Shown here: positions 45,319 to 54,097 of the stretch, one piece after another
Numbering within the stretch: position 1 is the stretch's first letter
Layout: each line of letters opens with the position of its first letter
Notes under the pieces: model-generated
Seen by the model: the letters and a program-made list of their open reading frames with translations, nothing else
Told to the model about the DNA's origin: nothing
The model's database searches: none
NCBI RefSeq assembly: GCF_001909055.1
Contig: NZ_LVWI01000001.1
Span: forward strand, 310,001-374,000
Source of the DNA: Paenibacillus helianthi
GTDB taxonomy: Bacteria > Bacillota > Bacilli > Paenibacillales > Paenibacillaceae
Direction: 5' to 3'
Length of the DNA: 64,000 nucleotides
Translations under genes and position numbers: made by a program

Positions 45319-45358
45319 AAGCCCACAGCACTGCATCATGCGGTGCTGTGGGCTTTTT
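45319..45358. terminator. Bidirectional terminator between DUF5050 gene and the aroA-like operon
   Basis: AAGCCCACAGCAC and GTGCTGTGGGCTT pair around GCATCATGC, followed by TTT; serves both convergent genes. Confidence 0.92.
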
Positions 45359-45377
45359 CAGCCAAAAGTACCGATAC

Positions 45378-46748
45378 TCATTCTGAACGCAAAATATCAA
45401 TATGAGCTAGCTGCGAAAGGTCCTCAACAAAACCCGGGTAGGATACGTCGATACAGCCGCAGTTGCGGATAATCGAAGGCTCATCCATACTGCTGGCGAG
45501 CACAGCGGCGGTCATGGCGATCCGGTGATCCCCAGAGCTGTCTACAATAGCAGGTGATGGACGCTTGCCGCCATGAATGACCATATCGTCTTCACTACAT
45601 GAGGTTTCTATGCCAAAAGCTCTTAGTACCCCCGCAGTGGTCTGAATCCGGTTCGTATCCTTGTCTCGTAATTCCCGGCAGTTCCTAATCACTGAATCCC
45701 CTTCGGCAAACGCCGATACCGCGGCCAGCAAAGGAACCTCGTCAATCAAGCTCTGTATACGCTCGTTGCCTTCAGCAAGGACAGGGGACAACCGGGCTGC
45801 TTGCGGGCAATAGATATCTGCAATCGGCTCCCCGGATAGTAAATCCTCTTCCTTTTGCAGCATCAAGTGAAGTCCCATCTCTCTAAGCAGGTGAAAGAAC
45901 CCCATCCGGGTTGGATTGACACCCACTCGTTTAATCGACAGGCTGCCTTTGTGCCCCGTTCCCCGAATAGCGTATGCGGCCAGCAGAAAAGCCGCTGAGG
46001 ACAGGTCACCTGGAACAATCACATCCTTGGCGGAAAAGAAACTACCTCCCCTCAGGGAAGTAACATCGCCATCGGCCTGAATATCTATGCCGAAATACTG
46101 CATCAGGCGTTCGGTATGATCCCGGCTTTGGCAGCTTTGCCGATAACGTGTGATCCCCTCCGCGTACAATCCCGCGAATAGCAGAGCTGACTTTTCCTGT
46201 GCGCTGAATACGGTGGCTTCCATGTCTATGGGAGACAATGGCGATACTCCCTGAACCCGCAAAGGCAGACAGCCCTTCACACCAAGATATTCAATAGAGG
46301 CCCCCATGTCCATCAGCGGCTGAACCACCCAATCCATCGGCCTTGCCGAGAGCAGTGCGTTACCGCCGAGTTCCGCTGCAAAGGGCTGTCCTGCCAGCAC
46401 AGACAAGATCAGCCGGGCCGATGTGGCCGTATTCCCAATCTCAAGCCTGCCCTCTGGTACCCGCAAGCCCCGCAGCCCTCTCCCATAGACAGACAGGTCA
46501 TCACCATTCCATGCAAACGTTACACCTAATTGGCGCAAAATAGCGATGCAGCTCTGAGTGTCACGGGAACGCAGCACACCCTGTACTTTGCCTCTGCCTT
46601 CGGCGATAGCGTTCAGGACAATGGCCCGCTGGGAGATGGATTTGTCTCCGGGAATCGAATTGAACACCAAAGAGCCTACATCCCGCTTCGCTCTGATTCG
46701 CAAGTCACACTTGGCCGGTAGCTCGACCCTGTTCTGTACCAATTCCAA
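45378..46748 (-). CDS. Divergent EPSP synthase-like enolpyruvyl transferase
   Basis: 456 aa, TTG start at 46748 with GAGGTG seven bases upstream; starts inside the preceding gene (44-bp overlap), last gene of a seven-gene operon. EPSPS family adds enolpyruvyl from PEP to shikimate-3-phosphate. Conserved: PGDKSIS, SAQEKSALLFAGLYAEG, SRDHTERLM, VPGDLSSAAFLLAAYA, LIDEVPLLAAVSAFAEG, GDHRIAMTAAV. Altered: GDKSISQRA (usual His is Gln), GNTATSARL where GNAGT is usual (Ala108 at the Gly96 position of E. coli, as in class II enzymes) and ELRDKDTNRI for ELRVKESDRI. No other aro genes nearby. A dedicated enzyme acting on shikimate-3-phosphate or another acceptor for the operon's product is possible; a second housekeeping aroA elsewhere is expected. 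Confidence 0.82.
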   Translation of the reverse strand: MELVQNRVELPAKCDLRIRAKRDVGSLVFNSIPGDKSISQRAIVLNAIAEGRGKVQGVLRSRDTQSCIAILRQLGVTFAWNGDDLSVYGRGLRGLRVPEGRLEIGNTATSARLILSVLAGQPFAAELGGNALLSARPMDWVVQPLMDMGASIEYLGVKGCLPLRVQGVSPLSPIDMEATVFSAQEKSALLFAGLYAEGITRYRQSCQSRDHTERLMQYFGIDIQADGDVTSLRGGSFFSAKDVIVPGDLSSAAFLLAAYAIRGTGHKGSLSIKRVGVNPTRMGFFHLLREMGLHLMLQKEEDLLSGEPIADIYCPQAARLSPVLAEGNERIQSLIDEVPLLAAVSAFAEGDSVIRNCRELRDKDTNRIQTTAGVLRAFGIETSCSEDDMVIHGGKRPSPAIVDSSGDHRIAMTAAVLASSMDEPSIIRNCGCIDVSYPGFVEDLSQLAHIDILRSE

Positions 46749-47943
46749 TTCTGATCACCTCGTCATCCGAGAGTATTTGCGAATAGTCCATATCTCTTCC
46801 GGGAGCCAGCGGAATCCGCCGGTCGCCCTTCGCCGCGTAGCTGCGGTAACGCTGCCTTTTGCGCTCCAGTCCAAGGTTGTTCTCGAAGGTATAATCGACT
46901 AGCTCCACCGCGTTCCGGCGCAGCGCAAGCGCAAGTAGATCAGCTCCCATCCTCGTACGCACCATTACCGTGGATGAAGCTTTGGCGGATACTCCGGCCT
47001 TGCTGGAATCAAAAATGTTGGGGTCCCCATCCGAAATCGAGATATCGGCAACACCTGACCACCAATCCGGGCAAACGAGGCAGCGAAACGTCTTGAACTT
47101 CTTGAACTCCTCCACCAGCCTATAAAAGGGGAGAAAATGTTCCTGACCCTGCCGTGTCCTGACCACGAATTGTCCAGGATATTGCCCTTCCCGGTAGCGC
47201 ATAAAGACAACATCAGCCAAATCGATCCCGAGGATCTCTGTAATCAGATGTTCAGTACCGCCAAGGGAGGTATTAGAAGCACATCCCAGCTCAATTGTAA
47301 ACGCTACCTTGTCTGCCAACATAGAGGAAGGCAGATGCTCCGGGAGATTCAGCAGCTTGTTGATTCCTTGAATCTGGCACGGCACACCTATAATGCCTAC
47401 CTTGTCATATCTGCCGTCCTTTAACAGATCCAGATTCGGCGTAATGCAGTAGCTGGTCTGTGCGCACTCGATAATCCGGTCCACCGAATCGGCAAGGTAC
47501 GCCTTCGGCACCCAGGGGCGTTCTTGATCTCTCCCTACCACAATCACCGCGTCGGCCAAGTTCTCCTCCAGCGCCGTGATCGCCAGGATCGTCGCCGCCC
47601 CACCGGCTGCCGCCCGGCCCAGGATCTCCGGGTCCGCTGCCGATAATTGATAGGTGGACAGGTAAATACCGGTCCAGCGTTCAAGCTCGGATCGGTTGCG
47701 GCCGAAAATGCGGCGCTCGGACTCCATCACACCTGTGTCATACCCCGGGCACACTTCCGAGCAGAGATTGCAGCTTCCGCAGGTGTCCGCTGCTTGGCTC
47801 TCCATGCCTTGGAATACGGGAAGCGGAACGGAGTCGCCGTTCATTGCCAGCAGGCCTTGAGGGCATACTGCGGCGCATAATCCGCAGGAAGCACAGAGCG
47901 ATAGATCAAGAATCTCTTCTTTGAGGGTGATAAAAGATGTCAT
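46705..47943 (-). CDS. FrhB/FpoF-like iron-sulfur protein (coenzyme F420 hydrogenase beta-subunit family)
   Basis: 412 aa. Two N-terminal ferredoxin-type [4Fe-4S] motifs, CASCGLCAAVCP (Cys17-Cys27) and CGSCNLCSEVCP (Cys55-Cys65). Then the FrhB N- and C-terminal domains: AAGGAATILAITALEENLAD, KVGIIGVPCQIQGINKLL, ELGCASNTS, and FRCLVCPDWWSGVADISISD, a further cysteine pair typical of the flavin-binding domain. In bacteria that lack F420 such proteins are flavin oxidoreductases, often in surface-polysaccharide or natural-product clusters. Its role here is unknown; the reaction is probably a ferredoxin- or flavin-dependent redox step. AAGGTG ribosome site; 18-bp gap to the GT4 gene. Confidence 0.82.
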   Translation of the reverse strand: MTSFITLKEEILDLSLCASCGLCAAVCPQGLLAMNGDSVPLPVFQGMESQAADTCGSCNLCSEVCPGYDTGVMESERRIFGRNRSELERWTGIYLSTYQLSAADPEILGRAAAGGAATILAITALEENLADAVIVVGRDQERPWVPKAYLADSVDRIIECAQTSYCITPNLDLLKDGRYDKVGIIGVPCQIQGINKLLNLPEHLPSSMLADKVAFTIELGCASNTSLGGTEHLITEILGIDLADVVFMRYREGQYPGQFVVRTRQGQEHFLPFYRLVEEFKKFKTFRCLVCPDWWSGVADISISDGDPNIFDSSKAGVSAKASSTVMVRTRMGADLLALALRRNAVELVDYTFENNLGLERKRQRYRSYAAKGDRRIPLAPGRDMDYSQILSDDEVIRIGIGTEQGRATGQV

Positions 47944-47961
47944 CTCAGCACCTTGCCTTCC

Positions 47962-49140
47962 TCATAATCTCACGCCGCTCAGCGCGGAATAGACTTCTCT
48001 GGTTCTCTCAGCAATAGGGTGCCAGTCATACCGCAGCCGGGCTTCCCGCCGGGCTGCCTCCGCAAGCCGGTCCCCCTCCTCAGGATCACGGAGAAGATAC
48101 AGAATCCGGCCCGCAAGCATATGGGGATCTTCAGGAATGCTGATGAGCCCGGTCCGCCCGTGCTCCACAATCTCAGCAAGTCCACCGATATCGGACGCAA
48201 TTACCGGGGTACCGCTTCCCATCGCTTCAAGCGCTACAATACCGAAGGGCTCATACAAACTGGGAAATACACAGACATCAGCAATCTCCAGCAGATAGCT
48301 TTTCTCCAGACTGTCCACAAAGCCAGTGAACCGGATGCTTGTACCAAGCTCGGCCGCACTTGCTTCAAGTTCGGCCAGCATAGGGCCCCGGCCTGCGATA
48401 ATGCAAGTACAGTGCGGGAATTCCCGAAGCACCTCATGCATACTTTGCAGCAGCACCTGCACCCCTTTTTCCTTGACCAGCCTTCCAATGAACAAGACAA
48501 TCTTTCCGCCATTCTGCGCATATTGTTCTCTTCTGAAAGAATGGGCAGGCATGAGCTCCAGTGAACGGAGATCAATGCCGTTGGGAATCACCTCTGTCCT
48601 TTGCTTGTCCAGGGTATGCACGGCGCAGACTTCGCTTTGCATGTGCAGACTGCATACAATAACCTTGTCCGACGAGGAGACCAGTTCGTGTTCGATGGAA
48701 TGGATCGTTTGCTGCTGCGGCGTGAATAATCCCTGATTCCTTCCATGCTCTGTAGCATGGATCGTCGTAACGAGCGGCAGGTGAAGGCGCTGGCGCAGAA
48801 GAAGGGCCGCATAACCGACCAGCCAATCATGCGCGTGAATTAGGTCGAACCTGATGTTCCCGCTTAGCTGAGGGGTAACGTAATCCACAATCGCCAGATT
48901 GAATTGAAGCACCCAATCCTCAAAGTCAGTCAAATTCTCATAAGAATTCACACGGTGCACGTGTACGCCGTTCTCCACCTCCAGCACGGGCCGCCCGGGC
49001 GCGGTATTGGTGACTACATGGACTACCGTCCGCCCAGCCTGCAAATGCCTGGATAATTCATAGACATGAGGGGCAATCCCTCCAATCACCAAAGGCGGAT
49101 ACTCCCAGGACAGGATTAAGACAGATACGTTTGATTGCAT
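47962..49140 (-). CDS. GT4-family glycosyltransferase, glycogen-synthase-like
   Basis: 392 aa, GT-B fold, no membrane segment. N-terminal LSWEYPPLVIGGIAPHVYEL with the KxGG-type PPxxxGG loop and FDLIHAHDWLVGYAALLL are features shared with starch/glycogen-synthase-like GT4 enzymes; C-terminal NDP-sugar domain has IPNGIDL, KIVLFIGRLVKEKGVQVLL and the EX7E motif EPFGIVALEAMGSGTPVIAS. Likely retaining transfer of glucose from a nucleotide sugar to an alpha-glucan or related acceptor. The neighbouring CGTase and DUF4912-like gene support an alpha-glucan role (inference). Confidence 0.88.
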   Translation of the reverse strand: MQSNVSVLILSWEYPPLVIGGIAPHVYELSRHLQAGRTVVHVVTNTAPGRPVLEVENGVHVHRVNSYENLTDFEDWVLQFNLAIVDYVTPQLSGNIRFDLIHAHDWLVGYAALLLRQRLHLPLVTTIHATEHGRNQGLFTPQQQTIHSIEHELVSSSDKVIVCSLHMQSEVCAVHTLDKQRTEVIPNGIDLRSLELMPAHSFRREQYAQNGGKIVLFIGRLVKEKGVQVLLQSMHEVLREFPHCTCIIAGRGPMLAELEASAAELGTSIRFTGFVDSLEKSYLLEIADVCVFPSLYEPFGIVALEAMGSGTPVIASDIGGLAEIVEHGRTGLISIPEDPHMLAGRILYLLRDPEEGDRLAEAARREARLRYDWHPIAERTREVYSALSGVRL

Positions 49141-49161
49141 AGGTTGTCCCCTCCGAATCTC

Positions 49162-49596
49162 TCAGTGTGCAATAAGTGAATAACCTGTGAAGAATTCCCA
49201 CCATGTATTTTGCTCCAGCAGCGGTGGCGAGGAATGATCTCTTTGAAAAGAGAGCCAATCCACAGACTCGGTCATGAGGTCTTCAGAAATATATAAAATA
49301 TTCGACCTCGAAATCGGTACAAACGTTTGCACTTTTTTGATAATCCCCAAATCTGCGTAATAGTAGCGGTTTCCCGGCCTGGGAATTTGCATGTCCAGCG
49401 CTTGTCCAAGCGGCCTATCCACCGGGAACAGAAACTGTGCAAATTTATTGTCGGCAGAGAGGGCGGTAAGGCGGACAGCCTGCTGCAGTTCATGCCATCC
49501 ACTTTTAAAATGCCAGGCAATCATGCTCCTTGTGTCTTCGCCCAGCGTAGTCTGGAAGACCAGACGCGCTCCATCAAACTGCAATCTCTCATTCAT
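49162..49596 (-). CDS. DUF4912-like small protein
   Basis: 144 aa from the ATG at 49596 (AAAAGGAG nine bases upstream; an ATG at 49605 is too close to it). Beta-sandwich-like sequence: MIAWHFKSGWHELQQAVRLT, LDMQIPRPGNRYYYADLGII, TFVPISRSNILYISEDLM. The pattern of a buried Trp, then PG-x-YYADLG, then FxPxxRSN resembles DUF4912 proteins, which are often encoded beside glycogen-type enzymes and may bind carbohydrate. Assignment by pattern only. Fits between GT4 and CGTase genes in one operon. Confidence 0.6.
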   Translation of the reverse strand: MNERLQFDGARLVFQTTLGEDTRSMIAWHFKSGWHELQQAVRLTALSADNKFAQFLFPVDRPLGQALDMQIPRPGNRYYYADLGIIKKVQTFVPISRSNILYISEDLMTESVDWLSFQRDHSSPPLLEQNTWWEFFTGYSLIAH

Positions 49597-49641
49597 ACGC
49601 AGCATCTCCTTTTGGGCAACTGGATGAATTCTTGGCGGCCA

Positions 49642-51654
49642 TCACTCCTGCCACTCCACAATCATTTCGGATACACCCTCCGGAGGCGTATGCCAGCTAT
49701 GGGCCACTCCCTGCTCCCACCGCACGATACCGGAATCACTTCTTAGCAGAAATTTGCATTCAATCCGGCAATCCGCTGGCAGACTAATGTCACAGTACCA
49801 GGTGGGGTACCGATAGACGATATGGTTATAGAATGGCCCTGCGGCTCTGTCCACTTCCCATGCTCCAAGCTCGTACACATTCCCTGTCACAAAGACCTGT
49901 GAATCATATTCGGTGAGTATATTCTTGACCACCAGCCTTACCGTAACCAGCTTTCCTGTCCATACGGTCAGCTCTTCCGTCAGCAGAAACTCCTTCTCCC
50001 CGTTCCTCAGCCCTTGTATGTGATGTGTGCCCGCTGGTATCGCCGGAACCTTAGCAACGATCCTATCGGATTTCCAGGAGGTAACAGTTGCTGCATACCC
50101 GCCAACCGTCAGACTGCCTGTGTCGCCCAAATATCTTCCCTGAATAATAAGCTCGCTTCCCGGCGCCGCCGCTTTAGGGTAGAAGTGCAAGGATGCTGGC
50201 TCCTCCGAATCAGACTCACACGTATAGACGTAAGCAGACCGCGGAGCCATCACCATATTCCGTATATCCCCTTCAGCCTCTGGAGACACTTCACAATCTG
50301 CGAACACGTCCCTCAGGATGCTGGAATACGTGCCTTGCGGAAGCGACGTCACCAGTGGCGGCAGAACATGTTCTCTCTCTTCCAGATTGAGCAGGACCAG
50401 AGCAACATTTCCCCTGTACCTACGCTCGAATGCCAGTACCTTGGAGTTCACATGTAGCAGCTCCGTACTACCATAACCAATCGCAAGGTTACGGGCCCTT
50501 AGACGATTAAGCTCCGCCAGAATCCGGTAGGCGGGTGTCTCCCTGCTGAAGGAGCTCATCATGGCACGGTTATGCGGGTCATCCCCGCCACTCATGTACT
50601 GCTCGGTTCCATAGTACACCACCGGCAGGCCTGCGGAAGTCAACAGCAGCACAAGCGCCAGATCCGTAAGCGAAGGGTCCGAGTCCTGTGTAAACCGGCT
50701 CATGTCATGATTATCCAGAAAAATAAGCTGGTCGAACAAATGCTTATAGCATCCAGATGATTCACACAGCATATCAGCGAACGCTTCGAATCCCCTTAAG
50801 CCGTGAAAGCTCTCCCGCATCGCGTGAGTGAACATGAAATGCAGGAGGCTCATCCCGCTGTTATTGGCAAACGCAGCATTATCCTGCGATCTTCCATGTG
50901 CTTCCAGGAACCATTCCCCGAAGAGATACGCCGGTTTTCTGGTATGAATGAATCCAGCGAATGAGGTTAGCCAGCCTGGAGGAATATGTTTGGCTGCGTC
51001 AATTCGGACCCCGTCGACTCCTTGATCCAGCCAGTAAGCAATGCCTTCGCGTAAAAACTCATCTGCCTGCGGATTCATCTGATCCAGTCCGGCAAGGTCA
51101 TACAGGTTGCGGTACAGCGAATCCTCTGCATTCAGGAAAGAAGTGCCACCATTATGAAGGAACACACGCTCCATATCTCCCGAGTACGCAGCCACAAGTT
51201 CTCCAGCGCGGTACAATGCGCCATTCTCCATGTAAGCAGGCTGCAATTCCAGTGCCGGTGATGTATGGTTGGGCGTAAAATCAATGATGACCTTCAGTCC
51301 ATGCTCATGTGCAGTGTTCACCAGAGCTCTGAAGGTGTCCAGTGAACCAAAATACGGGTTGTGCCTGAGGAAATCTCTGGGCCAATAGCCATGATAGGAA
51401 GCCGTGCCTGCTTCATCGTCCATGCATACATGAATGTTCTCTGCCGGCTGTGAGATCAGAATCGCAGAGATGCCCATTCCCGTGAGATACCCGTCCCCAA
51501 TCCTGGCGATAATTCCTTCCCAATCGCCGCCAAGATATTTCCGCGGATTGCTTGAATCGGCACTGAATAGCTCAGCCGGTGGACGGTTGCCAGGATTGCC
51601 TTCGCAGAATCGGTCGGTGATAATCTGATAGATGCATTCGCCCGGATTCAGCAT
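49642..51654 (-). CDS. Cyclodextrin glucanotransferase-like enzyme without signal peptide
   Basis: 670 aa GH13 enzyme with the full CGTase layout: A/B domains ~1-380, C ~381-480, D (IPT/TIG) ~485-570, E (CBM20) ~575-670 (VRLVVKNILTEYDSQVFVTG, YELGAWEVDRA). Catalytic residues: Asp219 (GVRIDAAKH), Glu247 (FGEWFL), Asp317 (FLDNHDMSRF). The central aromatic Tyr185 (RNLYDLAGL) lies 34 residues before the nucleophile, exactly as Tyr195/Asp229 in Bacillus circulans CGTase, favouring transglycosylation or cyclisation over hydrolysis. The protein starts directly at the catalytic domain (MLNPGECIYQIITDRFCEGN); known CGTases are secreted, so this one should be cytoplasmic. A two-base gap from the upstream gene indicates coupling. 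Confidence 0.93.
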   Translation of the reverse strand: MLNPGECIYQIITDRFCEGNPGNRPPAELFSADSSNPRKYLGGDWEGIIARIGDGYLTGMGISAILISQPAENIHVCMDDEAGTASYHGYWPRDFLRHNPYFGSLDTFRALVNTAHEHGLKVIIDFTPNHTSPALELQPAYMENGALYRAGELVAAYSGDMERVFLHNGGTSFLNAEDSLYRNLYDLAGLDQMNPQADEFLREGIAYWLDQGVDGVRIDAAKHIPPGWLTSFAGFIHTRKPAYLFGEWFLEAHGRSQDNAAFANNSGMSLLHFMFTHAMRESFHGLRGFEAFADMLCESSGCYKHLFDQLIFLDNHDMSRFTQDSDPSLTDLALVLLLTSAGLPVVYYGTEQYMSGGDDPHNRAMMSSFSRETPAYRILAELNRLRARNLAIGYGSTELLHVNSKVLAFERRYRGNVALVLLNLEEREHVLPPLVTSLPQGTYSSILRDVFADCEVSPEAEGDIRNMVMAPRSAYVYTCESDSEEPASLHFYPKAAAPGSELIIQGRYLGDTGSLTVGGYAATVTSWKSDRIVAKVPAIPAGTHHIQGLRNGEKEFLLTEELTVWTGKLVTVRLVVKNILTEYDSQVFVTGNVYELGAWEVDRAAGPFYNHIVYRYPTWYCDISLPADCRIECKFLLRSDSGIVRWEQGVAHSWHTPPEGVSEMIVEWQE

Positions 51655-51656
51655 AT

Positions 51657-52796
51657 TTACATCCCTGAACCGGCCGAGACGGCATTCGCTGCTTCTAGCA
51701 TAAGGTTCATGGTTTCTTCCGCCTGTTCGATAAAAAGTACATGAGTTTGGAATTTCCGTTCCAGTTCAAGCTTGCGGGCGGTTCGTTGTTCCTGGGGATA
51801 AATCTCATATTGCCCGTAAGAGGTCTCCATCTTATCTGGAAGCAGTAGGGCAAGTGGCCGCCTGGAGTAGATTCTTAGTATTTCAATGGCATCGTGAATA
51901 TGCTCGTCGTCATCATAACCGGCAATCAGTAGTACAAACTCTGGGTCAAAGGTCCGTAGCATCGCGTATCTCAGAGAGTTGAATGCAATATTCATAGTAG
52001 GAAGGATGGAGCTTTGCCCCGCCATGATGATCCACTCGCTCCCACTGCGCTGAGCCTGATGAATAACGGAATCTATATAATACGGATACTGCTGAAGCGG
52101 ACGGTGTGCCAGAAATTTGAAGATATCCCCTTCGGGCTGCCGGAAGAGGAAGCCGGTGGGTTCCGTGATGAAGGCTGTCGCCGGAATGCCCCACGCCCGA
52201 AATTTCCGATAGAGATTCATTTGCACGGTAAACTTGCCGATGCATCCCCGGGTGGCAAAAATCCCAACCCTCTTAATCGTTCGGGGGCGGGAGAACATCA
52301 ACGTCTCCTTCTCGAACTGTTCCAGATAGCGCTCGATATCCGTTTCGGACGTAGGGTAACGCTCGTCCATCTCTTGAATAAGATGCTCCCGTGGACTGTG
52401 AATCACGTCGATCTTTATTTGCTGCTGCGCCATCCAGTTCAGCGTATCCCGGTCATAGATTTCATGCACACTAACCACCTTTAAGCCCCGGTCTGAAGCG
52501 TACATGACCAATTCGCGCCATAACCCAGCCAGATCATGCTCGGCGAATACCCCCTTATTCCCGCCAAAAGTAGTACCCGGATCGTTCAAGATCAGAGTGT
52601 CCGCACCATTCAGTCCTTCTTCCATAGATCTATGAATGAGAATCCCCGCACGTTTCCCGTCTACCTGTTCTCCGGCATCTTGTCCGTCTTCCTGCACGAA
52701 GTCGATCACCGACACAATCTCCACGTCCAGCAGGTCACGAAAGCGAAGCAGACCCTGCGTTATTTTATTGAATGGATACAGCACGACTCTCTTCAT
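51657..52796 (-). CDS. DUF1611-like P-loop protein, copy B
   Basis: 379 aa from the ATG at 52796, supported by GGAGG eight bases upstream and by alignment with the first copy; an ATG at 52820 overlaps the previous stop as ATGA. N-terminal Rossmann-like half (VVLYPFNKITQGLLRFRDLL, DTLILNDPGTTFGG); C-terminal half is a DUF1611/DgcN-type P-loop domain: IFATRGCIGKFTVQMNLYRK, TAFITEPTGFLFRQPEGDIF, WIIMAGQSSI (family: GQGSL), LLIAGYDDDEHIHDAIEILR. The nucleotide loop is the atypical ATRGCxGKFT. DUF1611 members include a protein for N-acetyl-D-glutamate racemisation, so an amide or amino-acid-linked step is conceivable; the function is unknown. Confidence 0.72.
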   Translation of the reverse strand: MKRVVLYPFNKITQGLLRFRDLLDVEIVSVIDFVQEDGQDAGEQVDGKRAGILIHRSMEEGLNGADTLILNDPGTTFGGNKGVFAEHDLAGLWRELVMYASDRGLKVVSVHEIYDRDTLNWMAQQQIKIDVIHSPREHLIQEMDERYPTSETDIERYLEQFEKETLMFSRPRTIKRVGIFATRGCIGKFTVQMNLYRKFRAWGIPATAFITEPTGFLFRQPEGDIFKFLAHRPLQQYPYYIDSVIHQAQRSGSEWIIMAGQSSILPTMNIAFNSLRYAMLRTFDPEFVLLIAGYDDDEHIHDAIEILRIYSRRPLALLLPDKMETSYGQYEIYPQEQRTARKLELERKFQTHVLFIEQAEETMNLMLEAANAVSAGSGM

Positions 52797-52816
52797 ATTC
52801 GCTGCCTCCGTCCGGT

Positions 52817-53959
52817 TCATAATCTGACAGTCTTCTTATACTGGGACAGCTTGGCGGCTAGTCTGCCAATGTCCAGCACGGATTCGACATGCTCGGCTTC
52901 AAAGCGGCTGCGGATCTCTTCCTTGCGTCGTTCGATTTCTTCAGGGGTCTTCCAGATGTATTCTCCAAAATCAACTTCGTATTTATCCGGGATCAGAATG
53001 GCGAAAGGTCGGCTGGCATTGCCGTATATGCGAAGAATATCGAGGCTGTCTCTGATCTGCTCATCATCATCATAACCTGCAATCAGGATCGTCAGATCCG
53101 GCCGGAAGGCCCGCAAATAAGAAACCTTGGTCGCTGCAATCACGAAGTTCTCATTCGGCAGCAGGGAACCTTGCCCTGACAAAAGTACATAATCACAGCC
53201 TTCACTCTCCGCCTCCCGGACAGCTGCATGAATGTAATACGGGTATTGATTCAGCGGCCTGCGGGCAATAAATTTCATAATATCCCCGCCCGGTTGGTTG
53301 AACAGTGAAGCTGTAGGCTCGGTTATAATCGCCTTGACCTTCTCGCCTGCCTGTTTAAGTTCTCTGAATAATGACATTTGGGCAGTGAACTTTCCCAGGC
53401 ACCCTCTTGTTGCGAATATCCCTACCTTGCAAATATTGTGGTTATAAGCGGTTATCTGCGCGTCTACATCAAAATAAGATAGATAAGTGGCTACTTCATC
53501 ACCTGGGGAAGGAAATACATATTCGGTTTGAAGCCGGCGCTCCAGACTTGCGGGGATTTGCGGCTCTACCTCAATGGTAATTCCATTCTTAAGTAGCCAT
53601 TCCAGGGTGGGGCCGTCAATAATTTCATGCACACTGATGATCCGCAGCTTTCGCTCATGGGCACGGATAACCAACATTCTCCACAGCTGTGTGAGATTAT
53701 GCTCGCCGTATACGCTTTCGTTATTGCCAAATGAAGTTCCCGGATCATTCAGAATCAAGGTATCAGCAGCCTCAAGCACCTCTTCGATGTTGTCCGTAAT
53801 CGGAATACCCGCCGCTCTGCCTGCAACCAGCTCTGCCGCATCTTTACCCTTATGCAGGACAAAATCGACAACCGCCACTATCCGGAAATCCGTCAAATCC
53901 CTGAATCTGACCATCCCTTGCGTGATCTTATTAAAGGGATACAACACCACATTGTCCAT
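52817..53959 (-). CDS. DUF1611-like P-loop protein, copy A (first gene of the operon)
   Basis: 380 aa; AGGAGGCGG precedes the ATG. Paralogue of copy B along the whole length: VVLYPFNKITQGMVRFRDLT, DTLILNDPGTSFGNNESVYG, P-loop-like ATRGCLGKFTAQMS (183-196), ITEPTASLFNQPGGDIMKFI, VLLSGQGSLLPNENFVIA, ILIAGYDDDEQIRDSLDILR. Here the GQGSL motif of DUF1611 is intact, whereas copy B has GQSSI, so the two may form a heteromer or act on different substrates. Cytoplasmic, no membrane segments. Driven by the promoter at 54026-54054, with a LacI-type operator directly downstream of the -10. Confidence 0.74.
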   Translation of the reverse strand: MDNVVLYPFNKITQGMVRFRDLTDFRIVAVVDFVLHKGKDAAELVAGRAAGIPITDNIEEVLEAADTLILNDPGTSFGNNESVYGEHNLTQLWRMLVIRAHERKLRIISVHEIIDGPTLEWLLKNGITIEVEPQIPASLERRLQTEYVFPSPGDEVATYLSYFDVDAQITAYNHNICKVGIFATRGCLGKFTAQMSLFRELKQAGEKVKAIITEPTASLFNQPGGDIMKFIARRPLNQYPYYIHAAVREAESEGCDYVLLSGQGSLLPNENFVIAATKVSYLRAFRPDLTILIAGYDDDEQIRDSLDILRIYGNASRPFAILIPDKYEVDFGEYIWKTPEEIERRKEEIRSRFEAEHVESVLDIGRLAAKLSQYKKTVRL

Positions 53960-54008
53960 GCATAACCGCCTCCTATGATAGAGAAAATGATAGACAACAA
54001 TCGATAGA

Positions 54009-54022
54009 CTTAACCGATTAAG
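54009..54022. promoter_or_regulatory. LacI-type operator O1 in the operon promoter
   Basis: CTTAA-CCGA-TTAAG, a perfect 5-bp palindrome with central CG typical of LacI-family operators, four bases downstream of the operon's -10. It shares both half-sites with the operator at 55086-55103. Confidence 0.75.
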
Positions 54023-54025
54023 CTG

Positions 54026-54054
54026 ATACTACAATATTTTACATATTATATCAA
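54026..54054 (-). promoter_or_regulatory. Sigma-A-type promoter of the DUF1611/CGTase/aroA-like operon
   Basis: TTGATA (54054-54049), 17-base spacer, TAGTAT (54031-54026) on the minus strand. The operator overlaps the expected transcription start, giving a direct repression geometry. Confidence 0.65.
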
Positions 54055-54097
54055 TACAAAGAAATAAAAGTATTTTCATGACATTCCATATCCGGAA

